A stretch of DNA of 64,000 nucleotides from Bartonella queenslandensis (lineage in GTDB: Bacteria; Pseudomonadota; Alphaproteobacteria; Rhizobiales; Rhizobiaceae), in assembly GCF_018155095.1 (NCBI RefSeq), contig NZ_NAAI01000004.1, positions 1 through 64,000 on the forward strand, given 5' to 3'. Shown piece after piece: positions 1 to 10,540 of this stretch. Position 1 is the first letter of the stretch, and each line of letters opens with the position of its first letter. The notes beneath the pieces are model-generated. The model was not told the origin of the DNA. It ran no database searches and was given only the letters and a program-made list of their open reading frames with translations. The position numbers and the translations under genes were made by a program.

Positions 1-684
1 ACGACCCGTAACAACCGTTCCACGACCTGAAATCGAAAAAACATCTTCGATCGGCATCAAAAATGGCTGATCAACAGGACGCTCAGGTGTGGGAATATAA
101 TTATCAACCTCACTCATTAAAAGACGAACCGCATCTTCTCCAATGCTTTTATCCTTGTCCTCAAGAGCAGCTAATGCAGAACCCTTAACAATTGGAACAT
201 CATCACCTGGAAAATCATATTTGGATAAAAGTTCCCGAACCTCAAGCTCCACAAGATCCAAAAGTTCTGTATCATCAACCTGATCAACTTTATTAAGAAA
301 AACGACAATCGCAGGAACACCAACCTGGCGGGCAAGCAAAATATGCTCACGTGTTTGAGGCATGGGACCATCAGCCGCTGAAACAACCAGAATAGCACCA
401 TCCATCTGCGCCGCTCCAGTGATCATGTTTTTCACATAATCGGCGTGTCCTGGGCAGTCAACGTGGGCATAGTGACGTTTTTCCGTTTCATACTCAACGT
501 GAGCCGTGGAAATGGTAATACCACGTGCGCGCTCTTCCGGTGCTGCATCAATTTGATCATATGCTTTAAACTCACCAAAAAATTTCGTAATTGCTGCTGT
601 CAACGAAGTCTTCCCATGATCAACGTGACCAATCGTACCTATATTAACATGCGGTTTTGTACGTTCAAATTTGCTCTTCGCCAT
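1..684 (-). CDS. tuf: Elongation factor Tu, N-terminal part (gene cut by window edge)
   Basis: EF-Tu is the GTPase that delivers aminoacyl-tRNA to the ribosome. The 228 residues present start [14 protein letters not shown] and carry the G1 loop GHVDHGKT at residues 19-26, the switch I segment RARGITI, the DCPGH motif and NKVD for guanine recognition, all intact. The rest of the protein lies left of base 1. It is the last gene of a str operon, 63 bp after fusA. Many alphaproteobacteria carry two tuf copies; this is the one linked to fusA. Confidence 0.97.
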   Translation of the reverse strand, partial: MAKSKFERTKPHVNIGTIGHVDHGKTSLTAAITKFFGEFKAYDQIDAAPEERARGITISTAHVEYETEKRHYAHVDCPGHADYVKNMITGAAQMDGAILVVSAADGPMPQTREHILLARQVGVPAIVVFLNKVDQVDDTELLDLVELEVRELLSKYDFPGDDVPIVKGSALAALEDKDKSIGEDAVRLLMSEVDNYIPTPERPVDQPFLMPIEDVFSISGRGTVVTGR

Positions 685-747
685 TTGAGCTCTCCATTTT
701 CCGTCCAAGCCAAGGACTAAGTTAAAAGTTAATTTACCAACCTGAAA

Positions 748-2832
748 TTACGCGTATTTCTTTTGAATCTCCAAAGCAACAGCCGAAGGAACAGGCTCAT
801 AGTGATCAAACTGCATTGTATACTGCGCACGCCCTTGACTCATAGAGCGAAGGGTATTTACATAACCAAACATATTCGCCAATGGAACCATTGCATTGAC
901 AACCGTTGCAATACCACGCGCCTCAGTTCCTGAAATCTGTCCTCGACGAGAATTAAGGTCACCAATAACATCACCAACATAATCATCTGGCGTAACAACT
1001 TCCACCTTCATGATCGGTTCAAGAAGCTGTGCACCAGCTTTTTTTGCTCCATCACGAAAAGCTGCACGAGCAGCAATTTCAAAAGCTAACACAGAAGAAT
1101 CGACATCATGATAACCACCATCAATGAGCGTTGCTTTTACACCAAGCATAGGAAATCCTGCAAGAGGCCCTGACCCCATAACACTTTCAATCCCCTTTTG
1201 GACACCTGGAATATATTCTTTAGGAACAGCACCACCAACAATCTTCGACTCAAAAATAAAATCATCACCTTCGTGAGGCTCAAAAACAATTTTTACACGA
1301 GCAAATTGACCAGCACCACCCGATTGTTTCTTGTGGGTGTAATCAATTTCCGCCGTTTTAGTAATTGACTCACGATAAGCAACCTGAGGCTGCCCAACAT
1401 TTGCCTCAACCTTAAATTCACGCCGCATACGATCAACAATAATATCAAGATGAAGCTCGCCCATTCCCGCTATAATAGTCTGACCCGATTCCTCATCCGA
1501 CTTAACACGAAATGAAGGATCTTCCGCTGCCAAACGATTAAGAGCAATACCCATTTTTTCCTGATCTGCTTTTGTTTTCGGTTCAATTGCAATCTCAATA
1601 ACAGGTTCTGGAAATTCCATACGCTCCAAAATAACAGGCTTTAAAGGATCACAAAGCGTGTCACCTGTTGTTGTCTCCTTAAGACCAGCAAGCGCTACAA
1701 TATCACCAGCAAAGGCTTCTTCAATATCCTCACGAGAATTTGAATGCATTTGAAGCATCCGCCCTAAACGCTCCTTCTTCTTCTTCACCGTATTCTCAAG
1801 AGAAATACCTTTATGAACTTTACCGGAGTAAATACGACAGAAAGTCAACGAACCAACAAAAGGATCATTCATAATTTTAAAAGCAAGCATAGACAACGGA
1901 GCATCATCAGAAGATTCGCGTGTCGTCTCAGCTTCAGTCTTCACATCAACACCCTTAATCGCCGGAATATCAACCGGAGAAGGAAGATAAGAAACGACAG
2001 CATCCAAAAGCGGCTGCACACCCTTGTTTTTAAAAGCCGTACCACAAAGAACAGGATGAAACTGAACCTCTACGGTTCCCTTACGAATGAGAGAAACAAG
2101 CTGCTCGTTGGTTGGCATAACACCTTCCAAATAAGCCTCCATAGCAGACTCATCAACTTCCACAGCCATCTCAATGAGTTTCTCGCGATACTCCTCAGCC
2201 TTTTCTTTTAAATCAGAAGGAATTTCACTTATTACCGCTGAGGCACCAATAGAACCATCCCATTTTAAAGCCTTCATCTCAACAAGATCAACAACACCTT
2301 CAAAATCGTTTTCAGCACCAATTGGCAACTGCAAAACAAGCGCTTTAGCCCCCAAACGAGAACCAACCATTTCCACACTACGATAGAAATCAGCACCTAT
2401 TTTATCCATCTTATTAACAAAAACCATGCGAGGGACACGGTATTTCTCAGCCTGCCGCCAAACAGTTTCTGTCTGAGGCTCAACACCAGCATTAGCATCT
2501 AACAACGCTATAGCCCCATCAAGAACGCGCAAAGAGCGTTCAACCTCAATTGTAAAATCAACGTGCCCTGGTGTATCAATAATATTGAATCGACGCTTCC
2601 GACCGTCACGCCCTTCCCAAAAAGTTGTTGTTGCAGCAGATGTAATCGTAATACCGCGCTCTTGCTCCTGTTCCATCCAATCCATCGTAGAAGCACCATC
2701 ATGCGTCTCACCGATTTTATGATTCTTACCCGTATAGAACAGAATACGTTCAGTCATCGTAGTCTTACCGGCATCAATATGCGCCATAATACCGAAATTA
2801 CGATAATCTTCAATTTTATATTCGCGAGCCAT
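748..2832 (-). CDS. fusA: Elongation factor G
   Basis: EF-G is the ribosomal translocase GTPase. The 694-aa product is full length for the family. It has the G1 loop AHIDAGKT at residues 17-24, the RGITI switch I sequence, [12 protein letters not shown], and the C-terminal domain IV/V region seen in GGYHDVDSS and SRRGQI. It lies 24 bp downstream of rpsG and 63 bp upstream of tuf in the same direction, so it is expected to be co-transcribed. No unusual residue was noticed. Confidence 0.98.
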   Translation of the reverse strand: MAREYKIEDYRNFGIMAHIDAGKTTMTERILFYTGKNHKIGETHDGASTMDWMEQEQERGITITSAATTTFWEGRDGRKRRFNIIDTPGHVDFTIEVERSLRVLDGAIALLDANAGVEPQTETVWRQAEKYRVPRMVFVNKMDKIGADFYRSVEMVGSRLGAKALVLQLPIGAENDFEGVVDLVEMKALKWDGSIGASAVISEIPSDLKEKAEEYREKLIEMAVEVDESAMEAYLEGVMPTNEQLVSLIRKGTVEVQFHPVLCGTAFKNKGVQPLLDAVVSYLPSPVDIPAIKGVDVKTEAETTRESSDDAPLSMLAFKIMNDPFVGSLTFCRIYSGKVHKGISLENTVKKKKERLGRMLQMHSNSREDIEEAFAGDIVALAGLKETTTGDTLCDPLKPVILERMEFPEPVIEIAIEPKTKADQEKMGIALNRLAAEDPSFRVKSDEESGQTIIAGMGELHLDIIVDRMRREFKVEANVGQPQVAYRESITKTAEIDYTHKKQSGGAGQFARVKIVFEPHEGDDFIFESKIVGGAVPKEYIPGVQKGIESVMGSGPLAGFPMLGVKATLIDGGYHDVDSSVLAFEIAARAAFRDGAKKAGAQLLEPIMKVEVVTPDDYVGDVIGDLNSRRGQISGTEARGIATVVNAMVPLANMFGYVNTLRSMSQGRAQYTMQFDHYEPVPSAVALEIQKKYA

Positions 2833-2856
2833 TATATTTGCCTTAGTTTAAAACTT

Positions 2857-3327
2857 CTACCAGCGATAATGCGAGAATGCACGGTTAGCCTCAGCCATAC
2901 GATGAACATCCTCACGCTTCTTCACGGCAGAACCGCGATTATTAGCTGCATCCATCAATTCACCAGATAGACGCTCAATCATTGTTGTCTCATTCCGCCC
3001 ACGTGCCGCCGAAATCAACCAACGAATAGCAAGAGCCTGACGACGATCAGGACGAACATCAATCGGAACTTGATAAGTAGCACCACCAACACGACGTGAA
3101 CGAACCTCAATATGAGGAGCAACATTCTCTAAAGCCCGATGAAAGAGATCCACTGGATCTGTTTTTACTTTTTTCTCAACAGAATCAAGCGCACCATAAA
3201 CAATACGCTCTGCAACTGACTTTTTACCATCAAACATAATGGCATTCATAAATTTTGTAATGACCAAATCACCAAACTTAGGATCTGGATTAATTTCACG
3301 CTTTTCTGCTCTATGACGACGGGACAT
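2857..3327 (-). CDS. rpsG: 30S ribosomal protein S7
   Basis: S7 is a primary binding protein of the 16S rRNA 3' domain and in many bacteria a translational repressor of its operon. The product is 156 aa, the usual length, starting [12 protein letters not shown] and ending FSHYRW. The conserved GGATYQVP and RWLISAAR segments are present. The gene is 18 bp after rpsL and 24 bp before fusA, the standard str operon order. Confidence 0.98.
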   Translation of the reverse strand: MSRRHRAEKREINPDPKFGDLVITKFMNAIMFDGKKSVAERIVYGALDSVEKKVKTDPVDLFHRALENVAPHIEVRSRRVGGATYQVPIDVRPDRRQALAIRWLISAARGRNETTMIERLSGELMDAANNRGSAVKKREDVHRMAEANRAFSHYRW

Positions 3328-3345
3328 CGGCTTTGTCTCTCAATA

Positions 3346-3717
3346 TTATTTTGGACGCTTTGCGCCATATTTTGAACGACGCTGTTTACGATTTTTGACA
3401 CCTTGTGTATCAAGCAAACCACGAATAATGTGATAACGAACCCCCGGCAAATCTTTCACACGACCGCCACGGATCATCACAACAGAGTGCTCTTGAAGAT
3501 TATGTCCCTCTCCAGGAATATAACCAATCACTTCAAATCCATTCGTCAAGCGAATTTTAGCAACTTTACGAAGAGCAGAATTAGGCTTCTTCGGCGTTGT
3601 TGTATAAACACGTGTACAAACACCACGCTTCTGTGGATTCGACTGCAAAGCAGGAACCTTATTACGTTTAACTGGCGCTACACGCGGCTTGCGAATCAAC
3701 TGGTTTACGGTAGGCAT
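3346..3717 (-). CDS. rpsL: 30S ribosomal protein S12
   Basis: S12 sits in the decoding centre. The product is 123 aa with the [10 protein letters not shown] and [12 protein letters not shown] segments. Lys43 and Lys88, the positions where streptomycin-resistance changes usually occur, are both lysine, so the allele looks like the susceptible form. It is the first gene of the str operon on the minus strand and is divergent from the xth-like gene across about 500 bp. Confidence 0.98.
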   Translation of the reverse strand: MPTVNQLIRKPRVAPVKRNKVPALQSNPQKRGVCTRVYTTTPKKPNSALRKVAKIRLTNGFEVIGYIPGEGHNLQEHSVVMIRGGRVKDLPGVRYHIIRGLLDTQGVKNRKQRRSKYGAKRPK

Positions 3718-3988
3718 GCAACCTTCCTCTTTTCAATCTATATTCGTCTCACCCAATTGGGCTTTTTCTATTTTTATCTCATCCACTCCAATAAAACTGG
3801 CATAGATGACTGACTCTAAACGCAAAATCGGGCACACCTGCAAAAAAACAGTTTACCCGACCACAAGCAGAGAAGGCAATAGCCTTTTGCACTAGCATTT
3901 GCTTTTAATCTTTTTAACACCCGTTTGAATGATCCTCTGGTATCATATCCAAAACAACTGATCACTTCCACATCGGTTATATTTGTGT

Positions 3989-4017
3989 CTAATAGCGAGA
4001 ACACAGACATTCGTCAA
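3989..4017 (-). promoter_or_regulatory. Candidate promoter of the str operon
   Basis: On the minus strand TTGACG (4012-4017) is separated by 17 bp from TATTAG (3989-3994), a good match to the housekeeping consensus. It would give an rpsL leader of roughly 265 nt. The short open frames in this gap show no recognisable similarity and are not called. Inferred from sequence only. Confidence 0.45.
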
Positions 4018-4215
4018 GAACTAATACAGCAGAAAGTTTTCAAAAATCAAAATAAATTAAATTTAAAAACTTTAAATTTGCTTTTATCGGGACTCTTGAT
4101 AAATCAATCAACCACTGTAATATCATCCTATAAACAAAAAAAGCAACGATGTGACTACAGTAAAACATTAATGCAGCAAATTAAATTGCATATTTGATAT
4201 CTAATGATGAACACT

Positions 4216-4998
4216 ATGAAAATAGCAACGTGGAATATTGCCGGAATAAAAGCACGACATGAAACATTATGTCAATGGCTACAGCAAAGTCAGCCAGATA
4301 TAGTCTGTCTACAGGAAATTAAAAGCATTGATGAAAGTTTTCCACGTGATGCAATTGAAAATCTAGGTTACCATATAGAAACACACGGACAAAAAAGTTT
4401 TAATGGCGTTGCAATTCTTTCTAAAAAAACACCAGATGAAGTGATCCGTCGATTACCAGGCAACGATAATGATGAACAAGCACGCTACATTGAAGCCGTT
4501 TATTCAACCAACAAAGGTGTTGTACGTATTGCATCTCTCTATTTGCCAAATGGAAACCCTATTGAGAGTGAAAAATATTCCTATAAGATAGAATGGATGG
4601 AAAGATTATATGCCCACACAAAGTCATTGCTTGCATATGAAGAGCCTCTTGTTCTAGCCGGCGATTACAATGTCATCCCTACCCCATTAGATGCAAAAAA
4701 ACCTCAAGAATGGAATCAAGATGCCTTGTTTCTTCAAAAAACAAGAAAAGCATTCCAACGTATCCTTTATTTAGGTCTCTACGATGCTATCCGGAATGTC
4801 ACCGATACACCCTCCTTCAGTTTTTGGGATTTCCAAGCTGGAGCATGGACTAAAAATAATGGGATTCGCATTGACCATTTACTCTTATCACCAGAAGCAG
4901 TTGATCACCTTATTTGCGCTCATAGTCAAACAGAAGTAAGGGGGTATCCAAAACCATCCGACCATGTTCCTGTTTGGATTCATCTTAATATCAATTAG
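4216..4998 (+). CDS. xth: Exodeoxyribonuclease III-type AP endonuclease
   Basis: This is a metal-dependent endonuclease/exonuclease/phosphatase-fold enzyme that cuts DNA at abasic sites and removes 3' blocks during base-excision repair. The motifs are WNIAGIKAR at the N-terminus, CLQEIK with the metal-binding Glu, GDYNVIPTPLD, IDHLLLS, and the C-terminal SDHVPVW with the catalytic Asp-His. The length of 260 aa is typical of ExoIII. ATG codons at 4204 and 4207 are also in frame. The third one was chosen because the family begins MKI/MKF, but none has a strong ribosome site. Confidence 0.93.
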   Translation: MKIATWNIAGIKARHETLCQWLQQSQPDIVCLQEIKSIDESFPRDAIENLGYHIETHGQKSFNGVAILSKKTPDEVIRRLPGNDNDEQARYIEAVYSTNKGVVRIASLYLPNGNPIESEKYSYKIEWMERLYAHTKSLLAYEEPLVLAGDYNVIPTPLDAKKPQEWNQDALFLQKTRKAFQRILYLGLYDAIRNVTDTPSFSFWDFQAGAWTKNNGIRIDHLLLSPEAVDHLICAHSQTEVRGYPKPSDHVPVWIHLNIN

Positions 4999-5055
4999 GA
5001 AAGTATAACCCTCATCTTATAAGACAACAAAAAAATTCCACTTAGGAGAATAACT

Positions 5056-5085
5056 ATGCTACACCGTACAAACAGTATATCTTAA
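5056..5085 (+). CDS. Putative 9-residue leader peptide ahead of the importer operon
   Basis: A strong ribosome site AGGAG (5044-5048) precedes ATG at 5056 and a nine-codon frame reading MLHRTNSIS before TAA. It ends 37 bp before the binding-protein start. It is not rich in Glu or Asp, so classical attenuation by starvation for the transported amino acid is not supported. It could be a leader peptide, a translational-coupling element, or chance. Confidence 0.3.
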   Translation: MLHRTNSIS

Positions 5086-5122
5086 GTAAGTAAAATAAAA
5101 AATAAATGAATGGAGGACATAA

Positions 5123-6028
5123 ATGAAGAAATCATTGTTAATGTTTATTGCAGCAGCAGCCATCGGGCTCACAAGTGTCGCGTATGCTGAAAATGATACG
5201 CTTGAAAAAATAAGACAAACAGGAGAAATCACTTTAGGCGTCCGTGAATCATCTGGTTTAGCCTACGCCCTTGGTAATAATAAATATGTAGGTTTTCATA
5301 CAGAAATGGCAGAACGTATCATTGATGATCTCTCAAAAAAGATTGGTAAACCGATTAAAATTCATTATCTTCCTATTACTTCTCAAAATAGAATTCCTCT
5401 CTTAAAAAACAAGACCTATGATTTTGAGTGCGGATCAACAACAAATGATATTGCCCGCAGTAAAGAAGCAGCATTTGCGTATACGACATACGTTGAAGAG
5501 GTTCGAATTGCTGTAAAGAAAAATTCTAATATTAAATCTCTTGATGATTTAAATGGCAAAACAGTTGCAACGACCACCGGTACAACATCTGTTCAACTTA
5601 TTCGTAAAAATAAACGTGCAAAAAATATTCACTTTAAGGTCGTCAAAGGAAAAGATCACGGAGATAGTTTCTTATTACTCGAATCTGGTCGTGCCGATGC
5701 ATTTGTTATGGATGCCTCAATTCTTGCTGGACATATTGCAAAATCAAAAAATCCATCTGATTATGTCATTCTTGACACCGTACTTTCAGTCGAACCCATC
5801 GCCTGCATGCTTAGATTACATGACAAAAACTTTGAACAAGCCATTAACGATAGTATCCTACGTCAGATTAAAGATGAATCACTTGAAAAGCTTTATAATA
5901 AATGGTTTATGAAACCGATTCCGCCTGCTAATACTGTTATGAACCTTCCCTTATCACAACAAACAAGATATGCTTGGGATCACCCAAACAATAAGCCACG
6001 GGAAAGCTACACAGAAAAAGATTTATAG
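5123..6028 (+). CDS. gltI: Periplasmic glutamate/aspartate-type binding protein of an ABC importer
   Basis: This is a family 3 solute-binding protein that captures polar amino acids in the periplasm. A signal peptide covers residues 1-22 (MKKSLLMFIAA... cleaved after AYA). The mature part has ITLGVRESSGLAYAL, DFECGSTTND and the hinge region typical of GltI/BztA proteins. The 301-aa length fits. A strong GGAGG ribosome site precedes the ATG. The next three genes supply the permeases and ATPase. Substrate is inferred from family resemblance; other acidic or amide amino acids are possible. Confidence 0.9.
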   Translation: MKKSLLMFIAAAAIGLTSVAYAENDTLEKIRQTGEITLGVRESSGLAYALGNNKYVGFHTEMAERIIDDLSKKIGKPIKIHYLPITSQNRIPLLKNKTYDFECGSTTNDIARSKEAAFAYTTYVEEVRIAVKKNSNIKSLDDLNGKTVATTTGTTSVQLIRKNKRAKNIHFKVVKGKDHGDSFLLLESGRADAFVMDASILAGHIAKSKNPSDYVILDTVLSVEPIACMLRLHDKNFEQAINDSILRQIKDESLEKLYNKWFMKPIPPANTVMNLPLSQQTRYAWDHPNNKPRESYTEKDL

Positions 6029-6042
6029 AATTTGAAAAGGAG

Positions 6043-6080
6043 AACCACACTCTTTAAAAATTGAGTGTGGTTTATATTTT
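6043..6080 (+). terminator. Hairpin between binding protein and permease genes
   Basis: Perfect 10-bp arms AACCACACTC (6043-6052) and GAGTGTGGTT (6063-6072) are followed by a T-rich tail. Placed after the first gene of an ABC operon, such a structure usually lets the binding protein be made in excess by partial termination or 3'-end protection. Confidence 0.65.
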
Positions 6081-6168
6081 AGTTCACTTTTTAATAAATT
6101 CTGCCTATGTAGATGCACTTGATTTACTGTCATATTTATGAATGACTCATTTGAGGGAATATCAATTG

Positions 6169-6921
6169 ATGGACTTTTCTTTTCTTTGTAGAGATGACCT
6201 TACTCAAACACTGGTGACAGGATGCCTGGGCACTCCCGGCGTAAGTCATACCTATTTAGACACACTTCTTGATGGCTTTAAAAATACGATTATATTGTCC
6301 ATCACTTCACTTATATTAGCTATATTTTGTGGTGTTATTATAGGAACACTGCGCACTTTACCCAAAACGTTCATCATCAATTGTGTATTTCGCACCCTTG
6401 GTGCTATTTGGGTAGAAATTATGCGTAACATTCCCCTTCTTGTGCAGGTGTTTTTATGGTATTTTGTTGTTCCCAAGATTTATCCACCAGCAATGAAATT
6501 TTCCCCCATTCTCTTAATAACATGCGCGTTGGGATTCTTTACATCGGCACGTATCGCAGAACAGGTTCGTTCAGGTATTGAAGCGATTCCTTCAGGACAA
6601 CGCTACGCTGCTATGGCAATGGGGTTTACAACTTATCAAAGTTATCGCTACATCATATTACCGCGCGCTATCCGTGCAATTATGCCGCCGCTTACTTCAG
6701 AAGCAATGGGCATTGTGAAAAATTCGTCTATAGCATTCGCCGTTTCAATAAATGAGCTTATGCAATTTCAATACCAAGCAATTGAAGAGATAAGCCATGT
6801 TTACGAAAACTATTTGCTTGTTACAATCCTTTATATTCTTATCGCCTTATTAGTATTCATTGTGATGACAGTCATTGAACAAATGCTCAAAATTCCTAAT
6901 TTTCAAACAAAGGGAAATTGA
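6169..6921 (+). CDS. gltJ: Amino acid ABC transporter permease (GltJ-like)
   Basis: Inner-membrane permease of the HisM/GltJ class, about 250 aa with several hydrophobic segments. The EAA loop that docks the ATPase is visible as RSGIEAIPSGQRYAAMAMG. The start at 6169 is preferred because GAGGGA (6153-6158) stands 10 bp upstream; an upstream ATG at 6142 is also in frame. It is followed after 2 bp by the second permease, with which it should form the membrane heterodimer. Confidence 0.9.
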   Translation: MDFSFLCRDDLTQTLVTGCLGTPGVSHTYLDTLLDGFKNTIILSITSLILAIFCGVIIGTLRTLPKTFIINCVFRTLGAIWVEIMRNIPLLVQVFLWYFVVPKIYPPAMKFSPILLITCALGFFTSARIAEQVRSGIEAIPSGQRYAAMAMGFTTYQSYRYIILPRAIRAIMPPLTSEAMGIVKNSSIAFAVSINELMQFQYQAIEEISHVYENYLLVTILYILIALLVFIVMTVIEQMLKIPNFQTKGN

Positions 6922-6923
6922 AT

Positions 6924-7640
6924 ATGATAAATTTCATAAGCTCTCAGTTTGGACTTTATTTCCCTTTCAATTTTTCTGACTTTGATTTTTCCTTTTTTAC
7001 CTTTGATGTATTTTGTTCTTACATTTTATCAGGTTTGCTCTTTAGCGTTTTTCTAACGCTTTTTGCAACAGTATTGGGATTTGTTTTCGGCACGCTTTTA
7101 GCAATGATGCGCCTTTCTTCCATAAAAATTCTTTCTTGGTTTGCAATCGTTTACATAACAGCTATGCGTTCAATACCACTTGTGATGGTTATCTTATGGT
7201 TTTTCGTGCTTCTACCTTTTTTAACAGGGACATCTATCGGTGCCAATAAATCAGCACTTATTACCTTTACCGCATTTGAAACGGCTTACTTTGCTGAAAT
7301 TATGCGTGCTGGTATCAATTCAATTCCGCAAGGGCAAAAATATGCGGGGCAAGCTCTTGGGATGACATACTGGCAAAGTATGTATATTATCATTCTTCCT
7401 CAAGCCTTTAGAGATATGCTTCCAGTCTTTTTAACACAAGTTATTATCCTTTTTCAGGATACAACCCTTGTTTATGCAATCAGCGGTCATAGCCTTTTGA
7501 ATGGATTTGATATTGCTGCTAATAATTTTGGTGTAAAACAAGAAGCTTATATCTTAGCGGCTATTTTCTATTTTATTATCTGTTTTACACTATCACAAAT
7601 CGTTTTATATTTACAAAAAAAAGTATCTATTATTCGCTAA
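6924..7640 (+). CDS. gltK: Amino acid ABC transporter permease (GltK-like)
   Basis: Second permease of the importer, 238 aa, with the EAA loop [19 protein letters not shown] followed by the usual [15 protein letters not shown] at 6924 with AGGG at 6911-6914 is preferred over an in-frame TTG at 6918. It sits between the partner permease and the ATPase with very short spacing, indicating one transcript. Confidence 0.9.
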   Translation: MINFISSQFGLYFPFNFSDFDFSFFTFDVFCSYILSGLLFSVFLTLFATVLGFVFGTLLAMMRLSSIKILSWFAIVYITAMRSIPLVMVILWFFVLLPFLTGTSIGANKSALITFTAFETAYFAEIMRAGINSIPQGQKYAGQALGMTYWQSMYIIILPQAFRDMLPVFLTQVIILFQDTTLVYAISGHSLLNGFDIAANNFGVKQEAYILAAIFYFIICFTLSQIVLYLQKKVSIIR

Positions 7641-7651
7641 CGGGGAAAAAA

Positions 7652-8398
7652 ATGTCCACTCATATGATCGAAATAAAAAATGTTTCTAATTGGTATGGCG
7701 AAGTTCAAGTCCTTAAGAGTTGTACAACCAATATTAATAAAGGAGAAGTTGTTGTCATTTGTGGACCATCAGGATCTGGAAAGTCAACACTCATTAAAAC
7801 TATTAACGCTCTCGTCCCTTTTCAAAAAGGTGAAATTTGGATTAATGGAATACCAGTTCATTCAAAACAAACGAATCTGCCTAAGTTGCGGAGTCAAGTG
7901 GGAATGGTATTTCAACACTTCGAGCTTTTTCCCCATTTATCTATCACCGAAAATTTGACAATTGCACAAATAAAAGTCCTAAAACGAAGCAAAAAAGAAG
8001 CACTTGAACGTGGTTTGTTGTATCTTGAACGCGTTGGACTCATTGAACATAAAGATAAATATCCTGGTCAACTTTCTGGAGGACAACAACAGCGTGTTGC
8101 TATTGCACGTGCCTTAACTATGGATCCACTTGTTATGCTTTTTGATGAACCAACCTCTGCTCTAGATCCTGAAATGGTAGGTGAAGTGCTCGATGTCATG
8201 ATCAGTTTAGCAGAAGAAGGTATGACGATGATTTGTGTAACCCATGAAATGGGATTTGCACGAAAAGTCTCGGAGCGTATTATTTTCATAGATCAAGGAG
8301 CAATTCTTGAAGACTGTTCATCTAAAGAGTTCTTTTCTCATCCGCATGCGAGAACACCAAGAACGCAAGAATTTTTGTCTAAAATCCTAAGTCATTAG
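7652..8398 (+). CDS. gltL: Amino acid ABC transporter ATP-binding protein (GltL-like)
   Basis: Cytoplasmic ATPase that powers the importer. It has the Walker [10 protein letters not shown] (residues 38-46), Q-loop [11 protein letters not shown], signature [15 protein letters not shown], Walker [14 protein letters not shown], and the switch His in VTHEMGFA. The length of 248 aa is typical of the polar amino acid subfamily. It is the last gene of the operon, 11 bp after the second permease. A loose stem (CTCTACT/AGTAGAG, about 8424-8456) downstream may act in termination but lacks a clean T-run. Confidence 0.94.
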   Translation: MSTHMIEIKNVSNWYGEVQVLKSCTTNINKGEVVVICGPSGSGKSTLIKTINALVPFQKGEIWINGIPVHSKQTNLPKLRSQVGMVFQHFELFPHLSITENLTIAQIKVLKRSKKEALERGLLYLERVGLIEHKDKYPGQLSGGQQQRVAIARALTMDPLVMLFDEPTSALDPEMVGEVLDVMISLAEEGMTMICVTHEMGFARKVSERIIFIDQGAILEDCSSKEFFSHPHARTPRTQEFLSKILSH

Positions 8399-8502
8399 CC
8401 ATTATATCATCGCAAAAAACTATCTCTACTGTAAATTTGAACACAAGAAAGTAGAGTTTAATAACAAATGAGAGAATGTAAAAAAATATTACAATCAGGT
8501 CG

Positions 8503-9294
8503 TTAAAAGTTCTTATTTTTTAGAATATCAGCAACCAGTGAAATTGCTGTACGTCTCTCGAATTCATTACAAATAGAAAAAGCCTGCTCTTGTAAAGGAC
8601 GAATCCAATTTTTGTCTTTTACGTTAGCTTTTTCGTAGGCTGCAGTTAACATTGCCGTACCGCGAATGATTTTTCCTTCTTGAAGCAGTATATTTCCAAG
8701 CATCGCTTGGGCGGAAGGATTTCCTTTTTTTGCTGAAAGTTGAAACCATCGCGCTGCTTGTATAAGATTTTTCTCCCTTCCCTCTCCCTTTAAAAATATT
8801 TTTCCTAAATAATACTGAGCTTTAGGGTTTCCATAGTTCACCGCAGCCTGCATATAAAGACGAGCGGCATAAGAAGGATTCGGTTTCACAGGTGATTGAG
8901 GAATGCCTTTTTTTATATATCCAGCAAGATTAACCAATGCATCAGAAACAAAACTTTCATCCTCTGAGCCAAGATCAGCACCTTTTTTAATGATATATGC
9001 AAAAAAATGATAGGCCTTGTAATCATCTCTCGGGACACCATCACCCTCTGCATAGATACGTCCAAGCTTCCAATTTGCACCAATATTTCCCATATTAGCT
9101 GCACAACGTAACGCTGCAAGTGACTGATTTATCTGTCCATTTTTATAAGCAGTCATACCACGTTTCAAAAAATAAAACGAACCATCATTGGCTCCCTGCA
9201 AGCTATTGCCATCTACTGTATAAGCTATTGAAAAAAATCCCCCTAAGGTCACAACAATCGTAGCTTTTTTCCATATCTGAAATCTCTTGACCAT
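8503..9294 (-). CDS. exoR: Sel1-repeat periplasmic protein, ExoR-like
   Basis: A 263-aa protein with an N-terminal hydrophobic export segment (residues 11-27) and Sel1/TPR-like repeats. These include KLGRIYAEGDGVPRDD and, later, AQYYLGKIFLKGEG followed by AARWFQLSAKKGNPSAQAMLG. Order, length and the segment YIKKGIPQSPVKPNP resemble ExoR of rhizobia. There ExoR is the periplasmic repressor of the ChvG/ChvI (BatS/BatR in Bartonella) two-component system. ATG at 9294 is preferred because GAGAGGGGGG directly precedes it; an upstream TTG is in frame. The regulatory role is known for the family and inferred here. Confidence 0.75.
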   Translation of the reverse strand: MVKRFQIWKKATIVVTLGGFFSIAYTVDGNSLQGANDGSFYFLKRGMTAYKNGQINQSLAALRCAANMGNIGANWKLGRIYAEGDGVPRDDYKAYHFFAYIIKKGADLGSEDESFVSDALVNLAGYIKKGIPQSPVKPNPSYAARLYMQAAVNYGNPKAQYYLGKIFLKGEGREKNLIQAARWFQLSAKKGNPSAQAMLGNILLQEGKIIRGTAMLTAAYEKANVKDKNWIRPLQEQAFSICNEFERRTAISLVADILKNKNF

Positions 9295-10540
9295 TTTCCC
9301 CCCTCTCAATGTTAATTGTCCTATCTGTTACAAATTTCTTTGTAGATCTGTAAACTCTTATCTTTTGTAAGAAATAGCAGAGATTTTAAAGTAAAATTTT
9401 AAAAAGAAAAGACAAATAAATGAAAACGATCAAAACTGTTCAATAAAATTAAGCGCTCATTTTTATATGCAACAAATTGATTTTTAAATACAAATTTTCA
9501 TCCTATATTTTGTAACATATTCTTTAACATTATAAGATTGTGTTATTTTTAAATTTATATGAATGAGTAAAAATCATTCAATAAAATAACCTGCGCATTG
9601 AACATAATTTTGAAAAAGGAGGAAATTTAGTTTTTCAGTAGATTCTAACTGCTAAATACTTCCTATATTTAATAGATAACATATTGATGTATAAGTATGA
9701 ATATTTATTTTTCATTTACCCCCAATAGAGGAGAATTTCTTCCATCTCTCCTATTGAAGCAATTAAAATCACTTACGAATAAGCGATGAGCGGGGTTTTC
9801 GGGTGAGCTTAAAAGAGGATTTAAAACGCCTCTAATAAATATACTCAAATATAAGCAGTGATCACAACATTGGAGGCTAAAAAATATAACGACCTTACCC
9901 GCTTGCAGCTTTCTAAGCTCTACAAATAAGACTTCCCCTAAATATTCACCGCGATATATAACAAAAATACCACATATGAAAATTTTATATGCTTTATTGC
10001 CCTGAATGATAGTGTTTTACAGTAACAAGTCAACGTATTGATTTATAATGATAGTTTTCTGTTTTTCTGATTGAACGAAGCCCTCGAATATCGTAAAATT
10101 TCCTTATTTCAGACCTGTTCCACGTTGAATCAATCAAAACCATCCACTTTCACGTTACAAGCAGAGAGAACCCCGTGTGGAGTAAAGGCTGTGTAAGAAA
10201 GGACTAAAAATACCTATTATGAATTGCCTTAAATACCAATGTCCGCGCAATATTAGGTGCTGATAAAGTGTGTAATGGCGCTGACTCGTTACTTAACAAG
10301 TGTAAAGATGGGGAGACACAATGGATTGACCATTATACTAATTCATAAGCGCCAGCGCGAAATGAGAGTTGAGTGCCTTAAGAGCTGCCCCTTTAATGAT
10401 GAAGATAAAAACGCTGGCTCACCCATGGAGGTTTCATAACCGTGTTGAAGAAAGACGAACAAAAGAAAAAATTTTCTTTTTTTAATCGATATCAACTGTA
10501 ATGCTGTAAAATCAGCCATCGTAAAAATAAGAAGTTAGAA
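9295..10540. other. 1.2-kb stretch without a convincing gene
   Basis: The DNA is AT-rich with many stops in all frames. An imperfect inverted repeat (arms near 9723-9734 and 9747-9756, CAATAGaGGAGA/TCTCCTATTG) is visible. At 10230-10400 there is a locally more GC-rich patch described separately. The stretch holds the upstream region of the exoR-like gene on one side and the 3' side of valS on the other. No RNA gene was recognised. Confidence 0.5.
10245..10400 (+). pseudogene. Possible decayed gene fragment
   Basis: Read in the frame starting near 10256 the DNA gives GADKVCNGADSLLNKCKDG, then after a stop a second frame gives RQREMRVECLK. This vaguely recalls the C-terminal part of phage lysozymes (RRxxExxL), broken by a frameshift and stops. 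Base composition is higher in G+C than its surroundings. The identification is weak and the fragment may be something else or nothing. Confidence 0.2.

Noticed and set aside
3718-4203. Short open frames on both strands between rpsL and the xth-like gene
   Set aside because: They have no good ribosome sites or recognisable similarity and cover the presumed str promoter; treated as chance frames.
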